Assembly: GCF_001907695.1 (NCBI RefSeq) | Contig: NZ_KV880640.1 | Coordinates: 236,090 to 300,089, forward strand | DNA: 64,000 nt | DNA from: Thalassospira sp. TSL5-1 | GTDB lineage: Bacteria > Pseudomonadota > Alphaproteobacteria > Rhodospirillales > Thalassospiraceae | Reading direction: 5' to 3' | Shown: positions 1-8,435 of the stretch, in pieces | Layout of the letters: the number at the start of each line of letters is the position of its first letter | Position numbering within the stretch: position 1 is the first letter of the stretch | The notes under the pieces: model-generated | Database searches by the model: none | Told to the model about the DNA's origin: nothing | Seen by the model: only the letters and a program-made list of their open reading frames with translations | Made by a program: the position numbers and the translations under genes

Positions 1-825
1 ATGGGGCACCACCAAACCGACAAAACCAATCGACCCGACCATGCTGACAATGGTTGCGGTAATAAGTGCCGTCACGGCAAAAAGAATAATCCGTACCCGT
101 TCCACAGCAATACCCATCGAGGCGGCGGCATCGTCGCCAAAGGTAAAGGCATCCAGTGCCTGGGCATGCCAGATGCAAATCGCCAGTCCGATGATAATGA
201 TCACGATCAAAAGCTGAAATTCGGGCCAGCGCACACCGCCAAAGCTGCCCAGAAGCCAGAACATGATATCGCGTGCCTGCTGCGCATTGCCCGATGTGGT
301 GACGATATAGGCGGTCAGCGCGTTAAAAAGCTGGGCGGCAGCCACCCCGGCTAAAATGGTCCGGTCTGGTCCGCCGCGTCCGCTGTTTGACAAGGCGGCC
401 ACAAAAACAAAGGCGGCCATCGCCCCGGCAAAGGCCCCCATGGACAATGAAACCGCGCCCGCGCCAACACCCAGAATAATCACGGCGACAGCCCCGGTAG
501 AAGCCCCGGCCGAAACCCCTAGCACGTAAGGCTCCGCCAGTGAATTACGCAGCAGCGTTTGCAGCACCGCCCCGCATATCGCAAGCCCCGCCCCGCAAAG
601 AGCCGTGACCAAAGCACGGCTCAAACGCAGGTTCCAGATAACGCTATCCTGAATACGGCTGATCTCGGCTGTGCTCAGGCCCATATGATTGGTGACTGAC
701 AGGAAAACCGTGCGCAGGGGAATGCGCATCTCACCAATGCCAACCGCCATTGCAATCGCCAGGGCCAGAATCACAAACGAAATAGCCAGAAGTAGTTCAA
801 AGCCGATTGTTTTCTTTGAAATCAT
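1..825 (-). CDS. FecCD-family ABC transporter permease (3' end cut off by window)
   Basis: Inner-membrane permease of an iron-siderophore/haem/cobalamin-type ABC importer. I read 275 residues on the minus strand; the frame stays open to base 1, so the C-terminus lies outside the window. The protein is very hydrophobic with many membrane segments. It carries FecCD hallmarks: an LRLSRALVT stretch followed by a GAVLQTLLRNSLAEPYVLG-type segment and GASTGA, and the visible sequence stops at the conserved GFVGLVVPH. The start used is the ATG at 825. A GTG at 840 in the same frame would overlap the preceding TGA (GTGA) and is a real alternative. It directly follows the binding protein, and an ATPase would be expected beyond the left edge. 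Substrate is not determined. Confidence 0.88.
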   Translation of the reverse strand, partial: MISKKTIGFELLLAISFVILALAIAMAVGIGEMRIPLRTVFLSVTNHMGLSTAEISRIQDSVIWNLRLSRALVTALCGAGLAICGAVLQTLLRNSLAEPYVLGVSAGASTGAVAVIILGVGAGAVSLSMGAFAGAMAAFVFVAALSNSGRGGPDRTILAGVAAAQLFNALTAYIVTTSGNAQQARDIMFWLLGSFGGVRWPEFQLLIVIIIIGLAICIWHAQALDAFTFGDDAAASMGIAVERVRIILFAVTALITATIVSMVGSIGFVGLVVPH

Positions 826-836
826 GGAAGTTCTGG

Positions 837-1853
837 TCACTTCTCAAGTCCAAGTGCCTCAAGCTTGTCGGCAATTTCCTCCGCACCGTAAATGGTACGG
901 ATCGTCGGGTTCATGGCAGCACCATTCATAACAAGAATACGATTTTTCTGCACCGCTTCCATCAGCCGGACTGCGGGATCGCTTTTCAAAAAGGCGATTT
1001 TGTTTTCCGCCTTGTCGAGGTCCCAGCGGTTTCGATCCAGCGAGGCCACGACGATGACGGTCGGGTTGGCGGCAATAATGCCTTCCCATCCAACAGTTGG
1101 CCATTCGGTTTCGGTGGTAATGGCGTTATGCCCGCCCAAAACATTGGCAATAAAACCGGACGCTCCGTTTTTACCTCCCAAATAGGCATCATCGGCGGCT
1201 GAAGGGCTGCTGAACCAGAACAGGAAGCTCAAATCGGGGTTTGGTTTAAACCGGGCGCGCAGGGCTGCTTCGCGCGCCTTGAAATTGGCGATCAGCTTTT
1301 GCCCGCGATCGGCAACATCGAAAATCCGCGAAAGCTCGTCAATCTCCTGATACAGAAGATCCATGTTCCACAGTTGTCCGCGGCTTCCGTAAAGATCATT
1401 GGTATCTTTGCGGGTATTGCAAATGCCCGGGGCCATATAGCTGGGAATACCAAGGGCGGCGAAATCCTCGCGTTTGGCAACCTTGCTGTCGGGGCCCAGC
1501 AGCAGAGGCAATTGTGCCGCGATAAAATCAGGTTCTTCGGCCAAAATTGATTCAAGCGTCGGGATTTCAACCGTCAGCAACTTTACCTTTTTATTGGCTT
1601 CTGCCAGCTCGGGCAGCACTTTGGTCGGCCAAAAGGCCGATGCTTTCATTTTGTCCTCAAGACCCAGCATCAAGAGAATTTCAGCACTGTTCTGTCCCAG
1701 AGCGACGGCGCGTTCCGGTGCCTTTTGAAAGGTCACTTCGACACCACAATTCTGTATCGTCAACGGATATTTGGTCGCTTCCGCCTTTGCAGATGAAACA
1801 CCCAGGAATGCCGCCATCAGGCAGGCAGGCAGAAAAAAGGATTTTGAACACAT
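837..1853 (-). CDS. Periplasmic binding protein of iron-chelate/cobalamin-type ABC importer
   Basis: Captures a metal chelate in the periplasm for the FecCD permease encoded just downstream. The N-terminus is a signal peptide: a short polar start, then hydrophobic residues ending in SSAKA. The mature part begins with the typical 'NCG-VEV-F---PERAVALGQNSAEILLMLGL' pattern of the FecB/BtuF (Peripla_BP_2) family, and a two-lobed organisation is consistent with about 340 residues. Start: the ATG at 1853 is used; an in-frame GTG at 1877 would add eight residues (MTKRVAVH) before the signal peptide and cannot be excluded. Substrate (ferric siderophore, haem, B12) cannot be told; no TonB-dependent receptor is in the window. 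Confidence 0.85.
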   Translation of the reverse strand: MCSKSFFLPACLMAAFLGVSSAKAEATKYPLTIQNCGVEVTFQKAPERAVALGQNSAEILLMLGLEDKMKASAFWPTKVLPELAEANKKVKLLTVEIPTLESILAEEPDFIAAQLPLLLGPDSKVAKREDFAALGIPSYMAPGICNTRKDTNDLYGSRGQLWNMDLLYQEIDELSRIFDVADRGQKLIANFKAREAALRARFKPNPDLSFLFWFSSPSAADDAYLGGKNGASGFIANVLGGHNAITTETEWPTVGWEGIIAANPTVIVVASLDRNRWDLDKAENKIAFLKSDPAVRLMEAVQKNRILVMNGAAMNPTIRTIYGAEEIADKLEALGLEK

Positions 1854-2365
1854 ATGAACCGCCACACGCTTGGTCACTAAAATCTGGCGGGGAGTAGTAC
1901 CCCTTATGAAACTGCAAATTCAAGTTAATTTTTGCGAATAAATATCAAATTCAACCAGGAAAACGCAATTGATCCGCAAATTCACCTTCAAAGAGGCTGA
2001 AATGGCATCACGCTTACAAAATGACCGGCGGTCATATCGTTAAAGCCCTCCGGCAGCGCGAATCCTGAACGACAGGCAAGGGCAGCACCAGCCGAGAAAC
2101 TGTCAAAGCCCGACAAACCGATTTCATCACCCCAAAGATGAATAATCTTAAAGATGATTAATCTGCCAGACAAACTGGAATGAATAAAATGGATAACACG
2201 TTGTATCTGTGGCGATGTTATTCCATAAAGATCGACCACCATGCACCTTGTCAACAGGGGCGGGTGCCATTTGCGGGGTCTTGTCGGGTTGGTCACTTGT
2301 CATGGGGGACAGACACCGGGGCAGGGGCCTAATAATCAAAAAACCGCATAACAGGAGAAACGTTC
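1854..2365. other. Intergenic region between iron-chelate operon and BASS symporter
   Basis: About 500 bases separate two divergent genes. Near the binding-protein start there is the short imperfect dyad GGGGAGTAGTACCCC at 1890-1904, which could be a small hairpin or operator. The region 1920-1975 is AT-rich and a plausible promoter. I looked for the conserved blocks of a cobalamin riboswitch on the minus strand and for TPP elements on the plus strand and did not find them. Open frames here (for example minus 1988-2296) have no recognisable content and no good ribosome binding site. Confidence 0.5.
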
Positions 2366-3307
2366 GTGATCCTTCAACTTTTTCCAGTATGGGCGTTGTT
2401 GCTCTCGTTACTGGCTTTTTTCATGCCAGGGCCGTTTACATCGCTTAGTTCTTATATTGTGCCCTTGCTGATGGTCATCATGTTGGCAATGGGGCTGACT
2501 TTGACGGCAAAGGATTTTGCCAATGTCGCCAAAAGCCGCAAGGCGCTGGTGGTTGGCGTGATGTTGCAATTCCTGATCATGCCGGTTGCTGCCTGGCTGG
2601 TGGCGAAACTGTTTGGCTTTGACGATGACCTGACGGTTGGCATGTTGCTGGTAGGCAGTGTCGCGGGCGGAACATCTTCCAACGTGATGTGCTATCTGGC
2701 AAAGGGGGATACGGCACTTTCCATTTCCATGACCGCGACCTCCACCATTATCGGCGTTTTCCTTACCCCGGTTCTGGTAGCCTTTCTGGCCGGGCAAAGC
2801 ATTGATGTGCCGGTCCAACCCATGTTGATGTCGCTGGTCAAAATTGTCTTGGTGCCTGTGATTATCGGTGTCGTGCTCAACGAAATCGCCTCGAAATGGG
2901 TGCGCAAGGTTGAAATGGTCTTCCCCTATATTTCTATGGTTGCCATCCTGGTCATCATTGCCATCGTTGTCGCGCTTAATGCGGATAAAATCGCCAGTGT
3001 GGGTTTGATCGTGGCATTGGCCGTGATGCTGCATAATGCCATTGGCCTGTCACTTGGCTATGGGGTAACGGCACTTTTGGGCTTTGATCGCAAAATCTGC
3101 CGCACCATCGCCTTTGAAGTCGGCCTGCAAAATTCCGGCCTGGCAACCGCGCTAGCGATGAAATTCTTTACCCCGGTTTCGGCGCTGCCCGGCACATTGT
3201 TCAGTGTCTGGCACAATATATCCGGGTCGCTTCTGGCCGGGTACTGGAGCCGCAAGCCGGTTGACGAGGCCGATCTCAAAACCGAAAATAATCAGCCCAT
3301 CTCGTAA
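2366..3307 (+). CDS. Bile acid:sodium symporter (BASS) family transporter
   Basis: Integral inner-membrane carrier of 313 residues with about nine to ten hydrophobic helices. Family features visible are the early MLAMGLTLTAKDF segment, VGSVAGGTSSNVMCYLAKGD (the GG-SN type ion/substrate motif, near residues 96-115) and the EVGLQNSGLATALA motif near 250. Bacterial members of this family carry organic anions with sodium; the real substrate here is unknown. The start is GTG at 2366, preceded by an AGGAGA Shine-Dalgarno at 2353-2358. It is monocistronic, with the AT-richer orphan region downstream and a divergent metal-chelate operon upstream, so context gives no clue to the substrate. Confidence 0.9.
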   Translation: MILQLFPVWALLLSLLAFFMPGPFTSLSSYIVPLLMVIMLAMGLTLTAKDFANVAKSRKALVVGVMLQFLIMPVAAWLVAKLFGFDDDLTVGMLLVGSVAGGTSSNVMCYLAKGDTALSISMTATSTIIGVFLTPVLVAFLAGQSIDVPVQPMLMSLVKIVLVPVIIGVVLNEIASKWVRKVEMVFPYISMVAILVIIAIVVALNADKIASVGLIVALAVMLHNAIGLSLGYGVTALLGFDRKICRTIAFEVGLQNSGLATALAMKFFTPVSALPGTLFSVWHNISGSLLAGYWSRKPVDEADLKTENNQPIS

Positions 3308-3408
3308 ATCTTATAATGTGATAATATGGGATCGAAGCTGTACAACTACCGGTGGCCACGAAGCGCGCGGAAAACACACCTCCCACAAATCATTCCGGTT
3401 AGAGAACC

Positions 3409-4134
3409 ATGACCAAACTTCGCCCAGAATTTATGATGCGTCTAGATACAGCGATCAATCTGTTGCCCAATATTAAACCTCGACTAGCGCGCCAGGAACT
3501 CAAGGAAATCCACAGCATTCTTTGCGGGAAGCGCCTTGAACAAACCGACGAGGAAATCGATCCTAAAATCGTCGTCGCTGGCAAAAACTCCCAAGTTGAG
3601 GTCTCTTTTTCTCAATCCTGTGAGTTTTTTGAAAATGAGGAATATGGTGCAGCCCGCATTACCCCTGCCGCAGCGAAGGTGCTGGCCCTTCTGTACAATG
3701 CCGGTATTTTCAAGTTGCAGAAGTCAAACTCACTGATCGAAGCCACCTCAGCGCTGGATGACTATGCCCGATCTGAACCCGTACTACGTGAGGCGCAAGC
3801 TGTCGCAGATGCGCAAGCAATGACCGAGAAGGAAACCTATAACAACTTGTTAGACAATCCTGACTTAATTACCCAGGATAAATTTTCCTACCCTCTACTC
3901 GATGCTGTTTTCTGGAAACACAAAGGACCCGGGACTCACACAATGCAGATCGGGGGTTTTGAAGTTACCAAAAGAGTTCACACATTTACCAGCAACACAG
4001 GTAAAAATCGGGATTCCGAAGTCGTAATCTCATGGGTCGATCAAAATGGCGTTAAGCGCTTGTTCAAAAAATCTAGCCGCTATAGTGGCAATCGGAGAAA
4101 CAACCCTGACAAAAACTGGGGTCTACACGAATAG
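3409..4134 (+). CDS. Hypothetical protein, orphan gene in AT-richer islet
   Basis: I do not recognise this 241-residue protein. It has no signal peptide or membrane segment and appears cytosolic. The N-terminal third is helical and charged, the middle (residues about 95-150) is Ala/Glu-rich helix, and the C-terminus is basic and Ser/Asn/Gly-rich (KKSSRYSGNRRN...), which could bind nucleic acid. The start ATG is preceded by AGAGAA, and TATAAT-like sequences lie at 3312-3330. Its codon usage is more A/T-ending than that of flanking genes and it stands alone in a poorly coding stretch, which suggests horizontal acquisition. A real gene is likely but not certain. Confidence 0.6.
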   Translation: MTKLRPEFMMRLDTAINLLPNIKPRLARQELKEIHSILCGKRLEQTDEEIDPKIVVAGKNSQVEVSFSQSCEFFENEEYGAARITPAAAKVLALLYNAGIFKLQKSNSLIEATSALDDYARSEPVLREAQAVADAQAMTEKETYNNLLDNPDLITQDKFSYPLLDAVFWKHKGPGTHTMQIGGFEVTKRVHTFTSNTGKNRDSEVVISWVDQNGVKRLFKKSSRYSGNRRNNPDKNWGLHE

Positions 4135-4966
4135 GGTTTCTTCCGTGGCTCACTTTCTATGACGGCGATCATTAAAAATGAAAGTCCGTTCTTCCTAGAT
4201 ATTGTTAATCGACATCAAACCGCTGCGGTCTGTAACATGAAAGTCTACGTTTGGATCGGCCATCTTTGGGTCGCCCTTAAGTCTCTACAACCTGAGTGTA
4301 TTGAGGGCTGCAGGAAATCTCGTGGCGCAGAACTTGCTGGCATTATGTCGTAGTTCTTTTCCGACAAAAGGAACAGAAGCACCTATCGAACCAACATTAG
4401 TAGGCCATCATTTAAATTCAACACGATATTAGCCTCTCCGCCAAGCCCTGCAACACATCATTATTGATATATTAACTGCAGGGTAATACCCTTGGATCAT
4501 GAGACCTCCAGAATGGACAGAAGGTGTTTCAATGTGTGGAGTGGGATCGTCTCACGTACTTCAAGACGGCGGTCATCGGGCCAGGGCAATGACGTCCGCG
4601 CAATTACTGAGCAATCGCCTATAGGCGATTGGTTAGTTTGGACGGTCTAAAATTGTACCGTTTGATGCTTCCCAAACTGTAACCCAATATCTTGGAACAC
4701 CAATATCTCCGACAGCAATATGCTTGTTGAGAGACAACCCAAGCTGCGTGTTTCTAATAAGCTTAACGGTCATGACAGACTGAAAGTAAGTCGGTTTTGA
4801 ACTTACGCACGACCCCAAAAAGGGTATCCGATCAATCTCGAAGCAGCACTTCCGAAACTGCGCGCCAAGAGCTATAATCTATGTTATGACAAATAATAGC
4901 GATGCTCCATAACACGAAAGTTCTGAAGCGTTCATGATGACCTCGTTTTAGCAAAATGCTTCGCAG
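4135..4966. other. AT-richer, mostly non-coding stretch
   Basis: About 830 bases with no convincing gene. A 64-codon plus frame (4159-4353) has a Cys/Trp-rich translation that resembles nothing I know. A 61-codon minus frame (4633-4818) reads MTVKLIRNTQLGLSLNKHI and ends WVTVWEASNGTILDRPN; its look is faintly like the start of a tyrosine recombinase, but it is far too short, so at most a remnant. A perfect 20-bp palindrome at 4612-4631 lies directly behind its stop. No tRNA that could mark an attachment site was found. The composition and lack of genes fit decayed foreign DNA. Confidence 0.45.
4612..4631. repeat. Perfect 20-bp palindrome
   Basis: CAATCGCCTATAGGCGATTG reads identically on both strands. 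It starts no T-tract in either direction, so it is a poor intrinsic terminator; an operator, recombination core or cruciform site is possible. Confidence 0.7.
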
Positions 4967-4998
4967 AAACGGCGGCACTTTTGATCGTGCCGCCGTTT
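4967..4998 (-). terminator. Hairpin downstream of gnd
   Basis: Perfect 12-bp stem AAACGGCGGCAC / GTGCCGCCGTTT with an 8-base loop, 20 bases beyond the gnd stop. On the minus strand the right arm ends in TTT, so it fits a rho-independent terminator with a short U-tract. Confidence 0.75.
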
Positions 4999-5018
4999 TG
5001 AAATGCCATTTCGCAAAA

Positions 5019-6437
5019 TCAGTCTTCGTGACCGGCCCAGGGGCCATGCGGCTCGTCTTTGCCATCCACACGTTCAAAGCCATGTGCGCCAAAATAGTCA
5101 CGCTGCGCCTGGATCATATTGGCCGATGTGCGACGGGTCCGAACCGTGTCAAACCAGGAAAGGCCAGCCGCCAGCGCCGGGACCGCAATACCTGCACGGG
5201 TGGCGGCAATCACGGTATCGCGCAAATCTGCTTCGCATTCTTTCAGCAGGCCGGAGAAAGGCTCGGCGAAAATCAGGTTATCGCCCGGGTTGTTGGTCAG
5301 CGCCGTGGCCATGTCATTGAGCATGTCAGAGCGAATGATGCAGCCTTCGCGCCAGACACGGGCAATGGCGGGCATTGGCAAATCCCATTTAAAGTGGGCT
5401 GCGGCGGCTGCCAGCATCTCAAATCCCTGCGCATAACACAGGATTTTCCCGGCAATCAGGGCATTTTCAAGGGTTTGGGCGGCAACGCCTTCGCCTTCCA
5501 GCGCCTTTTGCGCATCACCAAAATGCTCTGCGCCGCGCTGGCGCATTTCAAGACGAGCCGAAAGGTTACGGGCCGCAACAGCGGCCTCAATCACGGGAAC
5601 AGGCACGGCAAGCTGCTGGGCCTCAATCGCGGTCCAGCGACCAGTTCCCTTTTGGCCTGCTTTATCCAGGATAACATCAAGCATGGCATTGCCCGAAATC
5701 GGGTCATTGGCGCGCGAAACCTTGGCCGAAATCTCGATCAGATAGGATTCAAGCCGGCCCTTGTTCCAGCCTTCAAACACATCGGCAACCTGCGGGGCTT
5801 TATAGCCCATGCCGTCGCGCATCAGGCTGTAAACCTCGGCGATCATTTGCATGTCGGCATATTCGATGCCGTTATGCACCATTTTTACAAAATGGCCCGC
5901 ACCGCCCGGACCCATCAGCGATGCACAGGGCGTGCCTTCATATTTGGCGGAAATGGCTTCAAGCATCGGGGCAACACGCTGCCAGTCGGCCTCCGTACCA
6001 CCGACCATGATGGACGGGCCATGCCGTGCGCCGCTTTCGCCACCCGAAACACCAATGCCGATGAAACCGAACTTTTCATTCCGGGCCCGTTCGGCACGCC
6101 GTTCGGTGTCATAGAAATTGGCATTGCCGGCATCAATGATCAGGTCGTCCGCGCCCAGCAGCGGCTTCAGCGCATCGATATGGTCATCCACGACCGAACC
6201 TGCCGGCACCATCAGAATAATCACGCGCGGTGCCGCAATCGCGGCGACAAAATTTTCCAGGCTATCGGTCGGCGTCAGGCGCGATGCAAGGTCGCCAGCA
6301 TTTTTGACAAACGCATCGGTGACACTTCCGGTCCGGTTATAAACGGCGAGTGCATGCCCCTTTTCGGCAATATTCAGTGACAGGGCCGCGCCCATCGTTC
6401 CCAAACCAATCAAACCTACCTGAGGCTGTTCCGACAT
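5019..6437 (-). CDS. gnd: 6-phosphogluconate dehydrogenase, decarboxylating
   Basis: Cytosolic enzyme of the oxidative pentose phosphate pathway: 6-phosphogluconate + NADP(+) to ribulose 5-phosphate + CO2 + NADPH. Near the N-terminus is the dinucleotide motif GLIGLGTMGAALSLN; then VYNRT, the catalytic-region GVSGGESGARHGPSIMVGG, and the HFVKMVHNGIEYADMQ segment with the catalytic Lys. The C-terminal half (REGCIIRS, RRDYFGAHGFER) completes the long dimeric form of about 470 residues. The start is the ATG at 6437, with AGGAAAG eight bases upstream; an upstream frame extension to 6515 has no family counterpart. It is divergent from a GntR/FCD regulator, and a gluconokinase that would supply its substrate lies far off at 56.9 kb. 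Confidence 0.95.
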   Translation of the reverse strand: MSEQPQVGLIGLGTMGAALSLNIAEKGHALAVYNRTGSVTDAFVKNAGDLASRLTPTDSLENFVAAIAAPRVIILMVPAGSVVDDHIDALKPLLGADDLIIDAGNANFYDTERRAERARNEKFGFIGIGVSGGESGARHGPSIMVGGTEADWQRVAPMLEAISAKYEGTPCASLMGPGGAGHFVKMVHNGIEYADMQMIAEVYSLMRDGMGYKAPQVADVFEGWNKGRLESYLIEISAKVSRANDPISGNAMLDVILDKAGQKGTGRWTAIEAQQLAVPVPVIEAAVAARNLSARLEMRQRGAEHFGDAQKALEGEGVAAQTLENALIAGKILCYAQGFEMLAAAAAHFKWDLPMPAIARVWREGCIIRSDMLNDMATALTNNPGDNLIFAEPFSGLLKECEADLRDTVIAATRAGIAVPALAAGLSWFDTVRTRRTSANMIQAQRDYFGAHGFERVDGKDEPHGPWAGHED

Positions 6438-6571
6438 GTTCACTTTCCTATTTCTGATCTGGTGGGCCAAGAAGAACAGCATAGTGCACTGCCCGTCTTT
6501 TTTTCCGTTCAACAATCAACATATGCCCGTTGGCAATGCCTATCCTATGCGTGAAACGCACAAGTTACCCA

Positions 6572-6589
6572 TATTGTTCTTAAACAATA
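6572..6589. promoter_or_regulatory. Dyad in gnd / GntR divergent promoter
   Basis: TATTGTT-CTTA-AACAATA, 7-bp perfect arms around 4 bases, in the 347-base gap between gnd and the divergent GntR/FCD gene, further flanked by TTACCC and GGGTGA. Its size and position suit a GntR-family operator. The remaining gap is AT-rich and shows nothing else that I recognise. Confidence 0.45.
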
Positions 6590-6784
6590 ACAGGGTGATA
6601 CCGTAATTTGCGCGCTTAACATAGCGTGTAGATAGCAATTTCGCACCTGTTTGCAGCGACGATTTTAAATTCATTTGCGAAAATTTCTCCCTGCCCTGCA
6701 TTTTTGCCATCAAATATTTCCCGCCGGTGACATGGTGGAATTTTGTTTGTATGTTTATCTGATAAAGCAGAAAGGTCCTTGAAA

Positions 6785-7543
6785 ATGCGCGCTTCCCGCC
6801 CCCTTCGACATATGACCCCCATTGCCGGAACCATCGAAATACGCGGTATTATTGGCACCGTGGTGGCCCGTTTGGGCGAACGCATTGTCAGCGGTGAATG
6901 GCCGGAAGGGTCCGCGATCGCCAAAGAGGCCGATCTGGTGACGGAACTTGATGTCAGCCGTTCGGTGATCCGCGAGGCCTGCCGCATTTTAACGGCAAAG
7001 GGGCTTATCCGCTCCCGCACATCGGATGGCACACGGGTTTTACCCCGGTCAGAATGGCGCATGCTGGACCCCGATGTGATGGATTGGCGTCTTCGTGCCG
7101 GGGACCGGGACGGATTACTACGTGACCTTTTAAAATTCTGCCTGATTTTGGAACCGGGCATTGTTGAACATGCCTCGATGATGGCTGATACAGAAGCGCG
7201 GCAAAAAGTTGATGACGCATGGCAGGCCAAAAAGGATACTTACCGGGACCAAAGTGCCAATGAACATGACCGCCGTGCTGCCCTTATTGGCGCAGACCTG
7301 GCCTTTCATCAGGCCCTGATCAATGCCGCCGGTTCAGAATTGATTGACCAGATCTTCCCTGCGATCAGTTCAGCCCTGGAACTGATGTGGGAACAACATC
7401 CACCCGCATTGAGCCTGGCGGACGGGCAACCGGAAATGGAACTGTATGAAGGTGTTTATTACGCCTTTTGCCAGCAAAATCCGCAGGAAGTGGGCCACGC
7501 AATGCGCACACTAATCGAGCATATTATCGCGCGGCACACCTAA
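6785..7543 (+). CDS. GntR-family (FadR/FCD) transcriptional regulator
   Basis: DNA-binding regulator of about 252 residues. The N-terminal winged helix-turn-helix (residues ~20-80) includes RIVSGEWPEGSAIAKEADL and the recognition helix SRSVIREACRILTAKGLI. The C-terminal FCD ligand domain holds the metal/ligand pattern with LADLAFHQALINAAGSELI. Members commonly sense sugar acids or small carboxylates. It is transcribed away from gnd, so autoregulation and control of gnd in response to a gluconate-type signal is the simplest reading. The start ATG at 6785 follows an AAAGG Shine-Dalgarno; an upstream extension to 6743 (MFVCLSD...) does not look like family sequence. It ends 17 bases from the convergent lyase gene. 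Confidence 0.87.
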   Translation: MRASRPLRHMTPIAGTIEIRGIIGTVVARLGERIVSGEWPEGSAIAKEADLVTELDVSRSVIREACRILTAKGLIRSRTSDGTRVLPRSEWRMLDPDVMDWRLRAGDRDGLLRDLLKFCLILEPGIVEHASMMADTEARQKVDDAWQAKKDTYRDQSANEHDRRAALIGADLAFHQALINAAGSELIDQIFPAISSALELMWEQHPPALSLADGQPEMELYEGVYYAFCQQNPQEVGHAMRTLIEHIIARHT

Positions 7544-7560
7544 CGGGCAATACGCCGCCC

Positions 7561-8430
7561 TTACCCCCTACGCGAGGTCGAATATTTTTCCGACTGTTCG
7601 TAATAATCATCAAAGCCGATGCGCTGGCGCAATTCTTCCCAGTTCATCAACATATGATCACGGGGCTGCCCGGCCTTGAGCAATTGCAGGGTTTCCACCA
7701 TTGCCTTCATCGCCGATGCCATCAGAGACAGGGGATAAGCCGCAATTTTAAAACCGATTTCGCGCAATTCCTCGGGCGACAGATCCGGTGTTTCCCCGCC
7801 TTCAAGGATATTTGCCATTTTGGCACCGGGGAGGGCCTCGCAAATGCTGCGCATTTCATCAACTGATTTTGGGGCTTCGACAAACAGGATATCAGCCCCA
7901 AGTTCCGCAAAATGCGCGGCCCGGTCAATCGCCTCGCCCAGGCCATGTTCATGCCGCGCATCGGTGCGGGCGAGAATTAAAATATCCGCTCCTTCTGCGC
8001 GTGCATCCACAGCGGCACGGATGCGATCAAATGCCTCGTCCCGGCCGACCACTTCCTTGCCCTTGGTATGGCCGCAGCGTTTCGGGGCGACCTGATCCTC
8101 GATCATGATGGCGGCACAACCGGCCTTGGCAAAGCCCTGCACCGTGCGCTTCACATTCATGGCATTGCCATATCCGGTATCGCCATCGGCAATCACGGGG
8201 ATGGAAACCGCATCGGTAACGTTGCGGGCCTGATCCAACACCTCGCCATAGGACATCAAGCCCAAATCGGGCGCGCCAATGCGGGCAGCCGCCGCCGAGA
8301 AACCCGACATGAAGGTCAGATCAAATCCCTGCTGCTGGATCAGTTTTGCCGACAGCGCGTCAAAACAGCAAGGCATGGTGATCAGTTCGTCGCGCTCCAG
8401 CATGGCGCGAAGAGTATTGGCAGGTGTCAT
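7561..8430 (-). CDS. Isocitrate lyase / PEP mutase superfamily lyase
   Basis: Mg(2+)-dependent (beta/alpha)8 enzyme of 289 residues that cleaves or forms a C-C bond next to a carboxylate. The catalytic loop signature KRCGHTKGKEVV (residues ~121-132) contains the Cys typical of lyases such as 2-methylisocitrate lyase and 2,3-dimethylmalate lyase, as opposed to phosphonopyruvate mutases. Further family marks are the early PCCFDALSAKL, IADGDTGYGN and ARTDARHEHGL metal/substrate segments. It is translationally coupled to the TRAP permease gene (in-frame GTG at 8439 overlaps its TGA; ATG at 8430 used here). The transporter suggests the substrate is an imported branched or substituted dicarboxylate; exact substrate unknown. 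Confidence 0.85.
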   Translation of the reverse strand: MTPANTLRAMLERDELITMPCCFDALSAKLIQQQGFDLTFMSGFSAAAARIGAPDLGLMSYGEVLDQARNVTDAVSIPVIADGDTGYGNAMNVKRTVQGFAKAGCAAIMIEDQVAPKRCGHTKGKEVVGRDEAFDRIRAAVDARAEGADILILARTDARHEHGLGEAIDRAAHFAELGADILFVEAPKSVDEMRSICEALPGAKMANILEGGETPDLSPEELREIGFKIAAYPLSLMASAMKAMVETLQLLKAGQPRDHMLMNWEELRQRIGFDDYYEQSEKYSTSRRG

Positions 8431-8435
8431 GATTT

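Noticed and set aside
1988..2296. 102-codon minus frame in the same gap
   Set aside because: GTG start, no ribosome site, no recognisable domain; could be a leader region.
1900..2340. Possible cobalamin or other riboswitch upstream of the metal-chelate operon
   Set aside because: I could not find the conserved B12-box or the other core blocks on either strand; left undefined.
4633..4818. 61-codon frame with faint tyrosine-recombinase look
   Set aside because: Too short and resemblance too weak to call a gene or pseudogene; mentioned only in the region note.
4956..6380. 474-codon plus-strand frame opposite gnd
   Set aside because: It is the antisense of a clear 6-phosphogluconate dehydrogenase; its translation is His/Gly/Asn-rich without family resemblance.
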